64,000 bases of DNA from Peristeroidobacter agariperforans (GCF_004138335.1 NZ_RYFW01000002.1:1035501-1099500), one strand, 5' to 3'. Positions 16,789-26,235 are shown, counted from the stretch's first letter. A program made the numbers and translations. The notes: a model not told the origin generated them from the sequence alone.

Positions 16789-17829
16789 ATGCGCTCGCGC
16801 AATCGTGGATTCATCAAGCTGGCGGCGCTCCTGGGGGTCTTCGTCATTTCGCCAGTCATGGCGCAGATCCAGGAAGCGGATCAAGTCCAGTCGGCGCTGA
16901 ACGCGGTGTACAAGAAGTACAAGGACATCAAGGAGGGCAAGAACGCCGACTACATTCCGGCGCTGGCGCGCGTCGATCCCAAGATCTACGGCATCGCGCT
17001 GGTGACCACCGACGGCAAGATCTACACCGCCGGCGACGTGAAGTCGGAAGTCTCCATCCAGTCGATCTCCAAGGTCTTCACCATGGCGAAGGTCATGGAA
17101 GAACTGGGCGCGGATGCCATTGCCAAGCGCATCGGCGTCGATGCGACTGGCATGAGGTTCAACTCCATCGTCGCGGTCGAGTTTGCCGAGAAGGAGCTCG
17201 GCGGGCCGGAGATCAATCCGCTCGTGAACCCCGGCGCGATCACCGCGACCAGCATGGTTCGCGGCAAGAATCGCGACGAGGTATGGAAGAGCATCCTCGA
17301 TTTCCATTCGGCCTTTGCCGGCCGTCCGCTCAGCGTCAACAAGGAAGTCTTCGACTCGGAAGCCGCGACCAACCAGCGCAACCAGGCGATCGGCTCGTTG
17401 ATGCACGCGTATGGTTTCATCAAGGACAACCCGGCGCAGGCAGTCGATATCTACACCGAGCAGTGCGCGATCAGCGTCAACGCCAAGGACCTCGCAACGA
17501 TGGCGGCGACGCTCGCGAACGCCGGCAAGAATCCCGTGACTGCCAAGCAGGTGATGAAGTCGCAGAACGTGCCGGAAGTGCTGGCCGTGATGGCGACGGC
17601 GGGTCTGTACGATGACTCGGGCAAGTGGCTCTATCACACGGGCTTGCCGGCGAAGAGCGGTGTGGGTGGCGGAATCATCGCGGTTTCGCCCGGCAAGTTC
17701 GGCATCGCTGTCGTGTCGCCGCCGCTAGACGAAGCCGGCAACAGCGTACGCGCGCAGAAGGCGATCACGGATGTGTCGAACACGATCGGTGGCAATCCCT
17801 ATGCGCCGACGGTCGCCAAGACGAAGTGA
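16789..17829 (+). CDS. glsA: Glutaminase (Ser-dependent, GlsA family), exported
   Basis: The 346-residue enzyme hydrolyses glutamine to glutamate and ammonia. It has the beta-lactamase-like glutaminase fold with the SxxK catalytic pair S92/K95 in QSISKVFTMA, the NPLVNPGAITATSMV block and GLPAKSGVGGGIIAVSPG near the C-terminus. Unlike the cytoplasmic E. coli glutaminases it has a signal peptide (LAALLGVFVISPVMA, cleavage near Q26). A strong GGAGGAGAG ribosome site overlaps the end of the DcaP-like gene. It adds a third exported ammonia-releasing enzyme to the cluster. Confidence 0.93.
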   Translation: MRSRNRGFIKLAALLGVFVISPVMAQIQEADQVQSALNAVYKKYKDIKEGKNADYIPALARVDPKIYGIALVTTDGKIYTAGDVKSEVSIQSISKVFTMAKVMEELGADAIAKRIGVDATGMRFNSIVAVEFAEKELGGPEINPLVNPGAITATSMVRGKNRDEVWKSILDFHSAFAGRPLSVNKEVFDSEAATNQRNQAIGSLMHAYGFIKDNPAQAVDIYTEQCAISVNAKDLATMAATLANAGKNPVTAKQVMKSQNVPEVLAVMATAGLYDDSGKWLYHTGLPAKSGVGGGIIAVSPGKFGIAVVSPPLDEAGNSVRAQKAITDVSNTIGGNPYAPTVAKTK

Positions 17830-17859
17830 CATCGAGTCGGTCGGAACAGCGAGGGGAGC

Positions 17860-19212
17860 ATGGGCACTGAGCCGTCGCTTTGGGTTCGCGTGTGGCGCGT
17901 GTCGATGGTTTCCTTGCTGCTCCTGGCTGGCACTGCAGTCGCAGAGGAAACCGAGGCGCCGGCCGAGCCTGGGTCCAAGCTGTTCGAACCGGATCCGAGG
18001 CTGGCCGATGAGCGACCCACGTGGGGCGCGATCGACACGACAGGTCAGGGCATCGTACTGTTCGATGACAAAGACATGGGGCAAGTGGCGCTGAGCGCCT
18101 ATGCGCTGGTGCGCTACATCGATCAGCGCCCCGCAGACCAGACCTTCGTCGACCACCTGGGCAACGAGCGGGACGTCGATACGCGCCGGGACGTCCAGTT
18201 CCATCGCGCGATGATCCACCTGAAGGGCTGGTTCTATACGCCCAAGTTCCGCTACCAGATCACGGTGTGGACCGTGATGTCGACGGATCAGACTACGCTG
18301 TATGGATTCCTGGGCTACCAGTTCAACAAGTGGTTCAATCTCTACGGCGGCATCAACACGCCCGGCGGCTCACGTTCCGTGATGGGCTCGCATCCTCTGT
18401 GGCTTGCGAACGATCGCGTGATGGCCGACGAGTTCTTTCGCGGCAGTTTCACCGGCACACTGTGGGCGAACGGCGAAGTCTTGCCCGGCCTGTGGTATCA
18501 CGTCGCGGTGTCCAATAATCTGAGCCAGCTCGGTATCACTGCGAGCCAGCTCACTCGCGATATGGGCACGGGCTACGGCATGTGGTGGATGCCCACGACG
18601 CACGAGTTCGGGCCGCAGGGCTCGTACGGCGATTGGGAATGGCACGAGACGCTGGCGACGCGCTTCGGCTTTTCTCACATCCGTAGCCGCGAGAATCGCC
18701 AGGAGCTGGACAACAACAATCCCGAGAACACGCAGGTCAGGCTGGCGGACAGCCTGCTGTTGTTCAACACCGGATCGCTAGCGACGGGAGTGACCGTGCA
18801 AGAGGCGGATTGGGAATCCCTCTCGATCGATGCCGGCATCAAGTACAGGGGCATCTTCCTGCAGGCCGAGTACTACCGCCGCCAGCTCGACAACTTCGTC
18901 GCCGATGGACTGGTGCCGGTCAGAAAGATCGTCGATGACGGTTTCTACGTGCAGGGCGCGTTCTTCCCGATCAAGCAGAAGCTCGAGCTCTACGGCGTCA
19001 CGTCGTGGGTATTCGGCGATGAGGATGGGGGCTTCGGCGAGTCGCGCGAGTACATCATCGGTGCGAATTACTATCCAGCACGGACGCGCAAGCTGCGCGT
19101 GAACGCGCAGATCATCGACGTCAAGAAGTCTCCCGTCAGCAGCACGTTCGGCTTCTACGTCGGCGGTCAAACCGGCACCACCTATTCCGTAGCCGCGTCG
19201 TTGCTGTTCTGA
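17860..19212 (+). CDS. Outer-membrane porin-like barrel protein
   Basis: A 450-residue protein with a signal peptide (VSLLLLAGTAVAEE), an acidic linker and a large beta-barrel ending in Phe (TYSVAASLLF). Segments such as RYQITVWTVMSTDQTTLYGF, FNKWFNLYGGINTPGGSRS and RVNAQIIDVKKSPV resemble phosphate-selective-porin-like proteins, but the match is weaker than for the first porin of the cluster. A GAGGGGAG site is unusually close to ATG 17860; ATG 17905 would still leave a short signal peptide. It is the third porin-type gene in this cluster, and its sequence differs clearly from the other two. Confidence 0.7.
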   Translation: MGTEPSLWVRVWRVSMVSLLLLAGTAVAEETEAPAEPGSKLFEPDPRLADERPTWGAIDTTGQGIVLFDDKDMGQVALSAYALVRYIDQRPADQTFVDHLGNERDVDTRRDVQFHRAMIHLKGWFYTPKFRYQITVWTVMSTDQTTLYGFLGYQFNKWFNLYGGINTPGGSRSVMGSHPLWLANDRVMADEFFRGSFTGTLWANGEVLPGLWYHVAVSNNLSQLGITASQLTRDMGTGYGMWWMPTTHEFGPQGSYGDWEWHETLATRFGFSHIRSRENRQELDNNNPENTQVRLADSLLLFNTGSLATGVTVQEADWESLSIDAGIKYRGIFLQAEYYRRQLDNFVADGLVPVRKIVDDGFYVQGAFFPIKQKLELYGVTSWVFGDEDGGFGESREYIIGANYYPARTRKLRVNAQIIDVKKSPVSSTFGFYVGGQTGTTYSVAASLLF

Positions 19213-19222
19213 GAGGCCAGGT

Positions 19223-20269
19223 ATGCGCTCACTATTCGTCGTTGCTGCGTTCGCATTGACGGTCGGGGCTCAGGCCGCGCAGCCGGAATACGACGTCCAC
19301 GACTCGCACTTCCATCTGACCAACTATGTCCAGGAGGGCACGGACATCCGTGACTTCCTCCGCATCATGGGAGATCGGGTGGGGCGGGTCGCGCTGTTCG
19401 GGATTCCGTTGCAGCAGACCTGGTCGCATCGAAACACCGGCGATTTTGCGCCGACGTACTATCTGCAGACCGATTCGCCGCTGTACTACTACTCGTTCAC
19501 CGACGCCTACATCGCGCAGGCGTATCTGTCGTTGCCCGAGCGGGACCGGGCGCGCTTCGACCCGATGATCACGGGTTTCAATCCCGCCGACATGTATGCG
19601 GCGGATCACATCAAGCGCGTGCTGAAGACGTTTCCCGGCGTGTTCACTGGCATCGGCGAGTTCACGATCCACAAGGAGTTCGTGTCCTCGAAGATCGCGG
19701 GCGATGTCGCCAGCCTCACCGACCCGGCGCTCGATCGAATCATGGAGTTTGCGGCCGAAGCGGGGCTGGTCGTCATTCTTCACAACGACATCGACATGCC
19801 TTATCCGCGCGAGGACCAGGAACCGTATGAGCTGAAGCAGCTGTCGGAGTTGTTCCAGCGCCATCCCAGGACCAGCATCATCTGGGCGCACTGTGGCGTC
19901 GGGCGTGTCGTCCGGCCGATCGAGCGTCAGCTGGAGCTGCTGGAGCGCGCGCTGAGCAATCCAGCCTCGTCGCACGTGTCGATCGATATCTCCTGGACCG
20001 AGACCGCGAAGTACATCGTGGCGACGCCGGAAACAACCGCGCGTGTCGCTCAGACCATCAATCGATTTCCGGATCGATTCCTGTTCGGCACCGATGAAGT
20101 CGCGCCGAAGGACCAGGGAAGCTATCTGAAGATATATGACATGTACCAGCCGCTGTTCGCTCAGCTCACGCCAGAGGCCAGCGAGAAGCTGCGCAAGGGG
20201 AACTACGAACGGCTGTTCGATGAGGCGCGCCGTCGGGTGCGTGCATGGGAGAAGGCAAACGTGAAATGA
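19223..20269 (+). CDS. Exported amidohydrolase (TIM-barrel, amidohydrolase-2 type)
   Basis: The 348-residue protein has a signal peptide (MRSLFVVAAFALTVGAQAA) and the signatures of metal-dependent TIM-barrel hydrolases: DSHFHLTNY at the start of the barrel, TGIGEFTIHKE, VILHNDIDMP, SIIWAHCGVGR and FLFGTDEVAP. The final Asp and the early HxH are in the expected places. The substrate is unknown. The genetic context suggests an amide, lactone or cyclic imide related to Asn/Gln metabolism, which is inference. It overlaps the MscS gene by 4 bp (ATGA). Confidence 0.8.
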   Translation: MRSLFVVAAFALTVGAQAAQPEYDVHDSHFHLTNYVQEGTDIRDFLRIMGDRVGRVALFGIPLQQTWSHRNTGDFAPTYYLQTDSPLYYYSFTDAYIAQAYLSLPERDRARFDPMITGFNPADMYAADHIKRVLKTFPGVFTGIGEFTIHKEFVSSKIAGDVASLTDPALDRIMEFAAEAGLVVILHNDIDMPYPREDQEPYELKQLSELFQRHPRTSIIWAHCGVGRVVRPIERQLELLERALSNPASSHVSIDISWTETAKYIVATPETTARVAQTINRFPDRFLFGTDEVAPKDQGSYLKIYDMYQPLFAQLTPEASEKLRKGNYERLFDEARRRVRAWEKANVK

Positions 20270-21822
20270 CGCGCGCGGTTCTCATCGTCGTTGTCTTGCT
20301 CGCATGCTTCGGAGCATCGGCGCAGACGGAACACGTGACTGCTGCCGAGCCGGCAGTGTTGTCGCTGTGGAACCGGCAAATTGTGACTTTCCGCGCCACG
20401 GTCGACGGCGTAACGCCGGCGCAACGCGTACTGAATTCTCGCAAGCGCATCGATGAGAATATCGACGCACACACTACGGCGCCGGTGGCGACACGCGTCA
20501 CGACGATTGGCGACGTGAAGGGGATTCTGGTGACGATGGGTCCGGGCGTTGCGTTCGGGCTGGTCCAAGGCGACCTCGACGCAGAGTCGTCGTGGTCGCT
20601 CGAGCAGGCGGCTGCACGGGCTGCACTACGCCTGCAGAAGGCGCTGCAGGCTCACGAGCAGCAACAGCGGCCGCTGGTTGTAGCGCGAGGCATCGCGCTG
20701 TCGGTGCTTGCGCTGCTAGTGTTCGTTGTCGCCGTTAAACTGATTCTGGTCGTGCGGGAATGGTTGATCCACGCCATCGACCGGCGCCTGCAGCTACGAC
20801 ACTGGGTGATCGGCGGCGTCGACATTCTTCCCACGATTTCGACGATCGAGCGTGCGACATTCCGTGTACTCGCCTGGATCGCGATCGCTGCGGTTGTCTA
20901 TCTCGTGGTGATCTTCGTATTGCAGGCATTCCCGTACACCGAGCCACTTGGCGATCGGCTCGGTACATATCTGCGAGGCCGCCTTGCAGACGCAGCCGTT
21001 ACTGCCGTCCGGGCATCGCCAAACATTCTTGGAATCGTTGCGGTCATCTATATGACGCGCACGATATCGCTCTGGGTCTCGCGTGTGATCGCCGAGGTGG
21101 AGCACGGTGTGCGGACCGTGACATGGATCGGTTCGTGGCAGGCACGCGCTACCCGGCGCATTGCGAGCGGCCTGATCTGGGTGCTGGGTCTCGCGGTCGC
21201 GTATTCGCTGCTGCCCTGGTCGAACAATCCCATCTTTCAGGGGATGAGCCTCGTCATCGGCCTGGGAGCGTCGCTGGCCTCGGCGGGACTGGTGAATCAA
21301 TGGATCAGCGGCGTCGTCGTCCTGTATTCGCGCTCGTTCCGAATCGGCGACTACGTGAAGATTGGAGACGTCGAAGGCTATGTCACCGAGATGGGGCCGC
21401 TCGCGACCAAGCTGCACACGATACGTCGTGAGGAAATCACGGTGCCCAACGCGGTCATGACCAGCGACAACCTGGTCAACTATTCGAAGCTCGGCGACGA
21501 GCAGGGCGCCTTGCTGAGCGTGTCCATCCAGATTGGCTATGACGTGCCATGGCGGCGCGTCGAGGCGCTCCTGCTGGAGGCGGCAGCGAAGACGGAGGGC
21601 GTACGCCGCGACCCGGCGCCGCGTGCGTTGCGGTGGGAGTTGAGCGATTTCTCGGTCTTATATCAGTTGCACGTCCGCCTGGAGAATGCCGAGTATCGAG
21701 CTACGGTGCGTTCGGAGCTGAACTCGAACATCCTGGACGCCTTCATGAGGGCGCAGGTGCAGATCATGACGCCGCACTTCGAAGGACAGCCCGACAAGCC
21801 AGTGCTGCCCGCACTTCAATAG
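20266..21822 (+). CDS. MscS-family mechanosensitive channel with extended N-terminus
   Basis: The 518-residue inner-membrane protein has a signal peptide, a periplasmic domain (about 25-135), several transmembrane segments (for example VVARGIALSVLALLVFVVAV and VLAWIAIAAVVYLVVIFVL) and an MscS core whose pore helix reads GLGASLASAGLVNQWISGVV. The beta domain YVKIGDVEGYVTEMGPLATK follows. ATG 20266 overlaps the amidohydrolase stop, implying translational coupling; an ATG at 20245 is also in frame. Hydrolysis of amino acids in the periplasm would change local osmolarity, which might explain the linkage, but this is speculation. Its 3' end overlaps the convergent DUF481 gene by 7 bp. Confidence 0.85.
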   Translation: MTRAVLIVVVLLACFGASAQTEHVTAAEPAVLSLWNRQIVTFRATVDGVTPAQRVLNSRKRIDENIDAHTTAPVATRVTTIGDVKGILVTMGPGVAFGLVQGDLDAESSWSLEQAAARAALRLQKALQAHEQQQRPLVVARGIALSVLALLVFVVAVKLILVVREWLIHAIDRRLQLRHWVIGGVDILPTISTIERATFRVLAWIAIAAVVYLVVIFVLQAFPYTEPLGDRLGTYLRGRLADAAVTAVRASPNILGIVAVIYMTRTISLWVSRVIAEVEHGVRTVTWIGSWQARATRRIASGLIWVLGLAVAYSLLPWSNNPIFQGMSLVIGLGASLASAGLVNQWISGVVVLYSRSFRIGDYVKIGDVEGYVTEMGPLATKLHTIRREEITVPNAVMTSDNLVNYSKLGDEQGALLSVSIQIGYDVPWRRVEALLLEAAAKTEGVRRDPAPRALRWELSDFSVLYQLHVRLENAEYRATVRSELNSNILDAFMRAQVQIMTPHFEGQPDKPVLPALQ

Positions 21823-22859
21823 AACGAATATCCCAGCGATGTCGTCAGTCCATAGTCGGAGTTCTCGGCGTTGGCGTCGGGCGGCTCGCTGTCGTAGGCA
21901 TGGTAGAACGACAGATCCAGATAGAAATCCTTCACCAGTTCCCGGCGCAACGACAGATTCAGATTGGTGCGATAGCGACCGCTGTCGGTGAGGCTCGGGA
22001 ACAGCAGGGCGGCGGAGTTCATGCTGACCGTGGGCGAGTTGAATTTGAAGATGCGCCAATTGCCGCCGACGATGCCTTCGATGCTCTCTTGCGAATCTTC
22101 CGAGCCCGTCGCCCATTCGCGCGTCAGCGCCAGGCCAAGCATGCCCGAGAGCTCGGACTTGGACGTCTGCCGGAAGTATTCTCCGTAGGCCGCGCCGAGC
22201 TGCAGGCGCGCGTCGATGCCGGTCTCCTCATTACGTTCCAGCAAGCCCAAGCCCGAGATGAAACGCTGCTGCCGGAGCAGCCATTGATAGGTGAAGCCGA
22301 GTGAGTGCCGATCGATCGTGCCTTGCTCCGGATCCTTGGTGGAATTGATGTCCGCGCTGACGTTCCAGCGGAACTCGGGGGCGCGATACGTCGTGTCGAA
22401 GTTGCCGGAGACCGTCGAGATTTCGGTGGCCTTGGCGTAGTCGAACCCCACCGAGAAGGAGCCGCTCAGGCGATTCCAAAAAATCGTCTCGTCCGCGTAG
22501 ACGCGCTCGATCTCATCGAGCCCGAGCGCGGTCATCGTCCCATCGTCTGCGCGGACGACGATGCGACGATCGATACCGCTCGCGACGAGCGATCCGGAGA
22601 AGTAACGGCCTCGCAGGTCCTCGACGATGAACTGCTGCGGGCTCTCGGCGCGTGCAATGTCGAGCCACTCGATCGTCGCCGTCCCGAGATAGTCGGTCTT
22701 GAGGCTGAGCTTGCCGAACTGCATGACGACGATCTGGCCGGTCAGTCGATCGCCGTTGCGCATGGTGAGAACGTCCGCTTTCTCGCGCGCCGTTGCCGTT
22801 GTGCAGTACGAGCACAGCGCGAGTAAGAGAATGCTTGCAGGGCCAGAGAGAGGCGGCAT
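21816..22859 (-). CDS. DUF481-family outer-membrane protein
   Basis: The 347-residue protein has a signal peptide (GPASILLLALCSYCTTATA), an N-terminal domain with the pattern VLTMRNGDRLTGQIVVMQFG and GTATIEWLDIARAESP, then a DUF481 (YdiY-like) barrel with strands such as FSVGFDYAKATEISTVSGNF and LGFTYQWLLRQQRFISGLG. It ends in LGYSFY. YdiY-like proteins are outer-membrane proteins, some induced by acid, with no clear transport role. It converges on the MscS gene and is divergent from the small barrel gene at 23053. Confidence 0.8.
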   Translation of the reverse strand: MPPLSGPASILLLALCSYCTTATAREKADVLTMRNGDRLTGQIVVMQFGKLSLKTDYLGTATIEWLDIARAESPQQFIVEDLRGRYFSGSLVASGIDRRIVVRADDGTMTALGLDEIERVYADETIFWNRLSGSFSVGFDYAKATEISTVSGNFDTTYRAPEFRWNVSADINSTKDPEQGTIDRHSLGFTYQWLLRQQRFISGLGLLERNEETGIDARLQLGAAYGEYFRQTSKSELSGMLGLALTREWATGSEDSQESIEGIVGGNWRIFKFNSPTVSMNSAALLFPSLTDSGRYRTNLNLSLRRELVKDFYLDLSFYHAYDSEPPDANAENSDYGLTTSLGYSFY

Positions 22860-23052
22860 GCAGGAAACTTATGCGGCGCCGCTGCCGGCGATGTATACGC
22901 GCGATGGGCACTCGCGTCGGGGTGCAGGCCGCGTTGGTGCGGCCGCGCAACTCTCGATCTGGTGTTTTGCCACTGCCCGCCATACGGACTCGCGCGCGAA
23001 TCGCCTGAACGCAACATCGTGTGCTCGCGCCAGAAAAATCCAGGAGAGCGTC

Positions 23053-23670
23053 ATGCATACGTCGATTTCGCGTTCCTTGCGCCACGCCTGCGTCGTGTTG
23101 ACGATTGCCTTGTTCTCCAGCCATGCAATGGCGGATGACAATGACTCTGGCATCTACGTCGGCGCGGGCTACGGTGAGTTCGACACCAAGATCGAGAACG
23201 TCGAGGGCGTGACCGACGTCATCGGTAACATCGATACCGACGACAGCGCGTTCAAGATCTTCGCCGGTTGGCGTTTCAACAAGTTCATCTCGCTGGAGGC
23301 CGACTACATCGATCTCGGCAATCCGCGCGGCAACTTCGACGCGTCGGGATCGGACGGTGATTATAACCTGGAGCTCTCCGGCTTCGGCGCATATGTCATC
23401 GGCACGCTGCCCATTACGATCTTCGAGCTCTCCGCCAAGGTCGGTTACTACTTTCACGATGTGGAGCTGGACGTGAATCTGGACAACATCGGCGGCGGCA
23501 ATGGCAATGTCCTACACACCGACGACAGTGGCGAGGCGCTGGTTTACGGCGTTGGAGCGGGCGTCACATTTATCGATCACATCAACGTGCTGCTCGAGTA
23601 CGAGCTGATGGATTTCGACGAGGTGGACGACTCCAACGTGCTCTGGCTGTCGGCTGCGTGGCGCTTCTAG
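23053..23670 (+). CDS. Small OmpA-like outer-membrane beta-barrel
   Basis: The 205-residue precursor has a signal peptide ending SSHAMA-DD and an eight-stranded barrel of the OmpA/OprF-like type: GIYVGAGYGEFDTKIEN, FKIFAGWRFNKFISLEADYI, FGAYVIGTLPITIFELSAKV and VLLEYELMDFDEVDDSNVLW, ending AAWRF. No periplasmic peptidoglycan-binding domain follows. CAGGAGAG lies just before the ATG at 23053; a much longer open frame upstream lacks a signal and was rejected. Confidence 0.85.
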   Translation: MHTSISRSLRHACVVLTIALFSSHAMADDNDSGIYVGAGYGEFDTKIENVEGVTDVIGNIDTDDSAFKIFAGWRFNKFISLEADYIDLGNPRGNFDASGSDGDYNLELSGFGAYVIGTLPITIFELSAKVGYYFHDVELDVNLDNIGGGNGNVLHTDDSGEALVYGVGAGVTFIDHINVLLEYELMDFDEVDDSNVLWLSAAWRF

Positions 23671-23703
23671 CTTCCCTGATACGCTTGTAACATTCGTTAT
23701 CAC

Positions 23704-23732
23704 TTGAAATATTTGCTATTTCAGAGTAAATC
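23704..23732 (+). promoter_or_regulatory. Putative sigma70-type promoter of the histidine kinase gene
   Basis: TTGAAA (23704-23709) and TAAATC (23727-23732) have 17-bp spacing in a locally AT-rich stretch about 60 bp before the kinase ATG. The -10 hexamer is a poor match. Confidence 0.4.
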
Positions 23733-23794
23733 ATGCGGCGGGGGATGGTCGCGGCCGACTCGAGGGGCGGTGAATGGTGCGCGGACGGTAGGTT

Positions 23795-25105
23795 ATGGCG
23801 ATCGATCTCCAAGGATGGATGTTTTGGTTGCCGAGCTCTCTGTTCTTCGCGTGCAGCGTGATCTCGGCTTGCCTGTATGCGCAGCATCGAGCACGTGCGA
23901 ATAGTCTCTCCGAGCGCTTGTGCAGAAATCGATTGGCTCTAAAAAGAGCCCGCGCGCAGCTGCGTTCAAGGATAGAACGGCAGAAACTCACATTACGCGC
24001 CAGCAACGATGTCATTTTCTATTGGAATGCGAACAGCGGCCTGGTGCGCTGGAGCGCCAACGGCGGACGTTTCTTTACAGCGCCGCCCCGACCCTGCAAC
24101 GCCTGGCGATTGCTACAGAGGTGCGTGGACAAGCGCGATCGCGAACGGGTCCAGCACGAGCTGAAACTTTTCATGGCCGGCGGCGAAGCGGTCTGGGAAA
24201 ACGAATTCACATTGAAAGGACGCGGCAAGGCGCGTGTCCCGGTGCGCGTCAGAGGCATCTTGGTTCGAGATGCGTCAGGGAAACCCCTAAAGATGGTTGG
24301 CGCGCTGACCGACATGACCGACGCGCAGACCGCCAACGATGCGGCCCGAGCTCTGGCGCGAGCGGCCCGGCTGGCAACAATAGGAGAGATCACCGCCGGC
24401 ATCACTCATGAGGTGAACCAGCCGCTCGGTGCAATTCTCAACAACGCCGAGACCGGGCTATTCCTGTTGCAACGAAGGCGACCCTCGATCGCCATGCTCA
24501 GGACCATTCTGGAGGACATTCGTAACGATGACTTGCGCGCAAGCCAGGTGGTGCGTCGGACGCGGGCGCTGCTTCAGACCCGAGAAATGATTCGGGAGTC
24601 GGTCAGCTTGAACAAAGTGCTGGCGGAGGCAGTGGACCTGCTGTGGATGCAGGCCAGGCGCCGCGGGATCGCCTTGACGCTCTCGCAAGGGTCGCTGCCA
24701 TCGATCAGCGGCGACGCCGTGCATCTCCAGCAGGTGATGATCAATCTCATTGGCAATGCGCTGGATGCCACCGAGGTGGATATCACCGGCGCCAAGCGGG
24801 TCGAGGTGCTCAGCCAGTATGTGGATGGCTGCATTCGCGTGTCGGTGCGAGACACGGGCTGCGGCATTGCTCCGGAGCATCTCGAGGACATCTTCGAATC
24901 GTTTCACAGCGGCAAGGCCGAAGGTCTCGGCCTGGGCTTGTCGATCGCACGCGCCATCGTCAAGGCGCACGGTGGCCACATCTTTGCCGAAAACAACCAG
25001 CACGGCCCGGGAGCGACCGTGTCGTTCGAGCTGCCGGTGCTGGTAGACGCGTCAACAGCGCCATTCCCTCCCTCGACGCTGCTGGTACGCCAGGCAGCTG
25101 ACTGA
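23795..25105 (+). CDS. PAS-domain sensor histidine kinase
   Basis: The 436-residue protein has one N-terminal transmembrane segment (WMFWLPSSLFFACSVISACL), a basic coiled region, a PAS domain (about 68-175) and a kinase core resembling the FixL/DctB-type group. H205 lies in GITHEVNQPLGAIL; the N-box is QQVMINLIGNALDA and G-boxes are DTGCGIA and GLGLGLSIARAIVKAHGG. No response regulator is encoded beside it; the closest is the lone receiver at 27703. The next gene is an AraC regulator, 131 bp downstream. Confidence 0.9.
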   Translation: MAIDLQGWMFWLPSSLFFACSVISACLYAQHRARANSLSERLCRNRLALKRARAQLRSRIERQKLTLRASNDVIFYWNANSGLVRWSANGGRFFTAPPRPCNAWRLLQRCVDKRDRERVQHELKLFMAGGEAVWENEFTLKGRGKARVPVRVRGILVRDASGKPLKMVGALTDMTDAQTANDAARALARAARLATIGEITAGITHEVNQPLGAILNNAETGLFLLQRRRPSIAMLRTILEDIRNDDLRASQVVRRTRALLQTREMIRESVSLNKVLAEAVDLLWMQARRRGIALTLSQGSLPSISGDAVHLQQVMINLIGNALDATEVDITGAKRVEVLSQYVDGCIRVSVRDTGCGIAPEHLEDIFESFHSGKAEGLGLGLSIARAIVKAHGGHIFAENNQHGPGATVSFELPVLVDASTAPFPPSTLLVRQAAD

Positions 25106-25236
25106 TTCCCTCGTTGCTTTGAGGCAAGTGCGTAGTAGGGGTATTGCCCTGCTCACGCCGTACTGGTTCTCGCGCGGCAAGCCTCCGCGCTACCTATGTG
25201 CTTCACATCACGGAATCGATAACTCAACGAGGGGCT

Positions 25237-26235
25237 ATGGCTACTACCTCATCGGCGCTGACGTTCGCTAACTTCGTGACGCGCATTCATGCGCATGGCC
25301 TGGACGAGGCAGCGGCGCAGCTAGCTCCGTTCCTCAGAACGCGTTACGTGCAGCTGGAACGCGGAATGGCTTGTTCGCGAGGATCGGCTGCGCGACTGGA
25401 TCAATTGTGCGTCGGCTATGTGAGCGCAGATCGTCACAAGGTCGAATGGCTGGAGGTTCCTCGAGGTCGGATGCTCGTCGTTGTGCCTACGAGCGGTCGC
25501 GCTCGACTAGGCACCACGAGCGTCGCGCGGGGGCGGGTGATCGTCGCGCACGGGCCGACGGAGTTGACCGTTTGCAGCGAGCGGGACTATCGCTCGACGT
25601 TTGTTTCCCTGCCGGATCGCGGCGTCGGTGAATTCATCGGGCAGAACTACGTCGTCACGGGTTCGGTTCGAGTTCGGGTACTGCCCGCAGCGGAGGCGGC
25701 GATAGAGTCATTCGATACCTGTGCTCGAGAGCTGACCGAGACGGCGGGCGCCTCGAGCGATGTGTTGCTCGAAGTCTGCGAGACGTGGTTGCGTGAGGCG
25801 CCCGACGACAACGTGGCGTTCGCGCCATCGACGGCCAGGTGCCAGGCCGCGATCCGGGCGCGGCAATACATCGATGAGCACCTGGAACGCCCATTGACGC
25901 TCGGCGCTGTCTGTCAGGCCAGCTACTCGAGTCCGAGAGCGCTGGAGTATGGCTTTCGAGAGATCTTTGGAGTCTCGCCCATTGCATACCTGCGCTGCGC
26001 GCGACTCTCGCGCGTGAGGCGAGAGTTGCACGGTTCGGCTTACACCAGCGGTCGGATCACTCAGCTCGCGATGAAGTGGGGTTTCTGGCACCTGAGTCAG
26101 TTCTCTAAGGACTACTACGACCTGTTTGGCGAGCTGCCATCGGTCACTCTCGGACGGGCAAGCGGTCGCGTCGATCGCAGCGGCTGCGACTGCGTCGAGA
26201 CCACGGCGCGCAGGGCCGTGGCGGAGGAGTTGTGA
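25237..26235 (+). CDS. AraC-family transcriptional regulator
   Basis: The 332-residue protein has an N-terminal domain of the AraC-binding-like type and a C-terminal double HTH (about 225-320): ARQYIDEHLERPLTLGAVCQ, YSSPRALEYGFREIFGVSPI, YLRCARLSRVRREL and LAMKWGFWHLSQFSKDYYDL. GAGGGG precedes ATG 25237; the open frame extends 31 codons upstream without a ribosome site. Its stop overlaps the GTG start of the next gene, so it may control that gene. The ligand is unknown. Confidence 0.88.
   Translation: MATTSSALTFANFVTRIHAHGLDEAAAQLAPFLRTRYVQLERGMACSRGSAARLDQLCVGYVSADRHKVEWLEVPRGRMLVVVPTSGRARLGTTSVARGRVIVAHGPTELTVCSERDYRSTFVSLPDRGVGEFIGQNYVVTGSVRVRVLPAAEAAIESFDTCARELTETAGASSDVLLEVCETWLREAPDDNVAFAPSTARCQAAIRARQYIDEHLERPLTLGAVCQASYSSPRALEYGFREIFGVSPIAYLRCARLSRVRRELHGSAYTSGRITQLAMKWGFWHLSQFSKDYYDLFGELPSVTLGRASGRVDRSGCDCVETTARRAVAEEL

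Noticed and set aside
22699-23052. Upstream extension of the small OmpA-like protein
   Set aside because: It would overlap the start of the divergent DUF481 gene and displace the signal peptide; a good ribosome site precedes ATG 23053.
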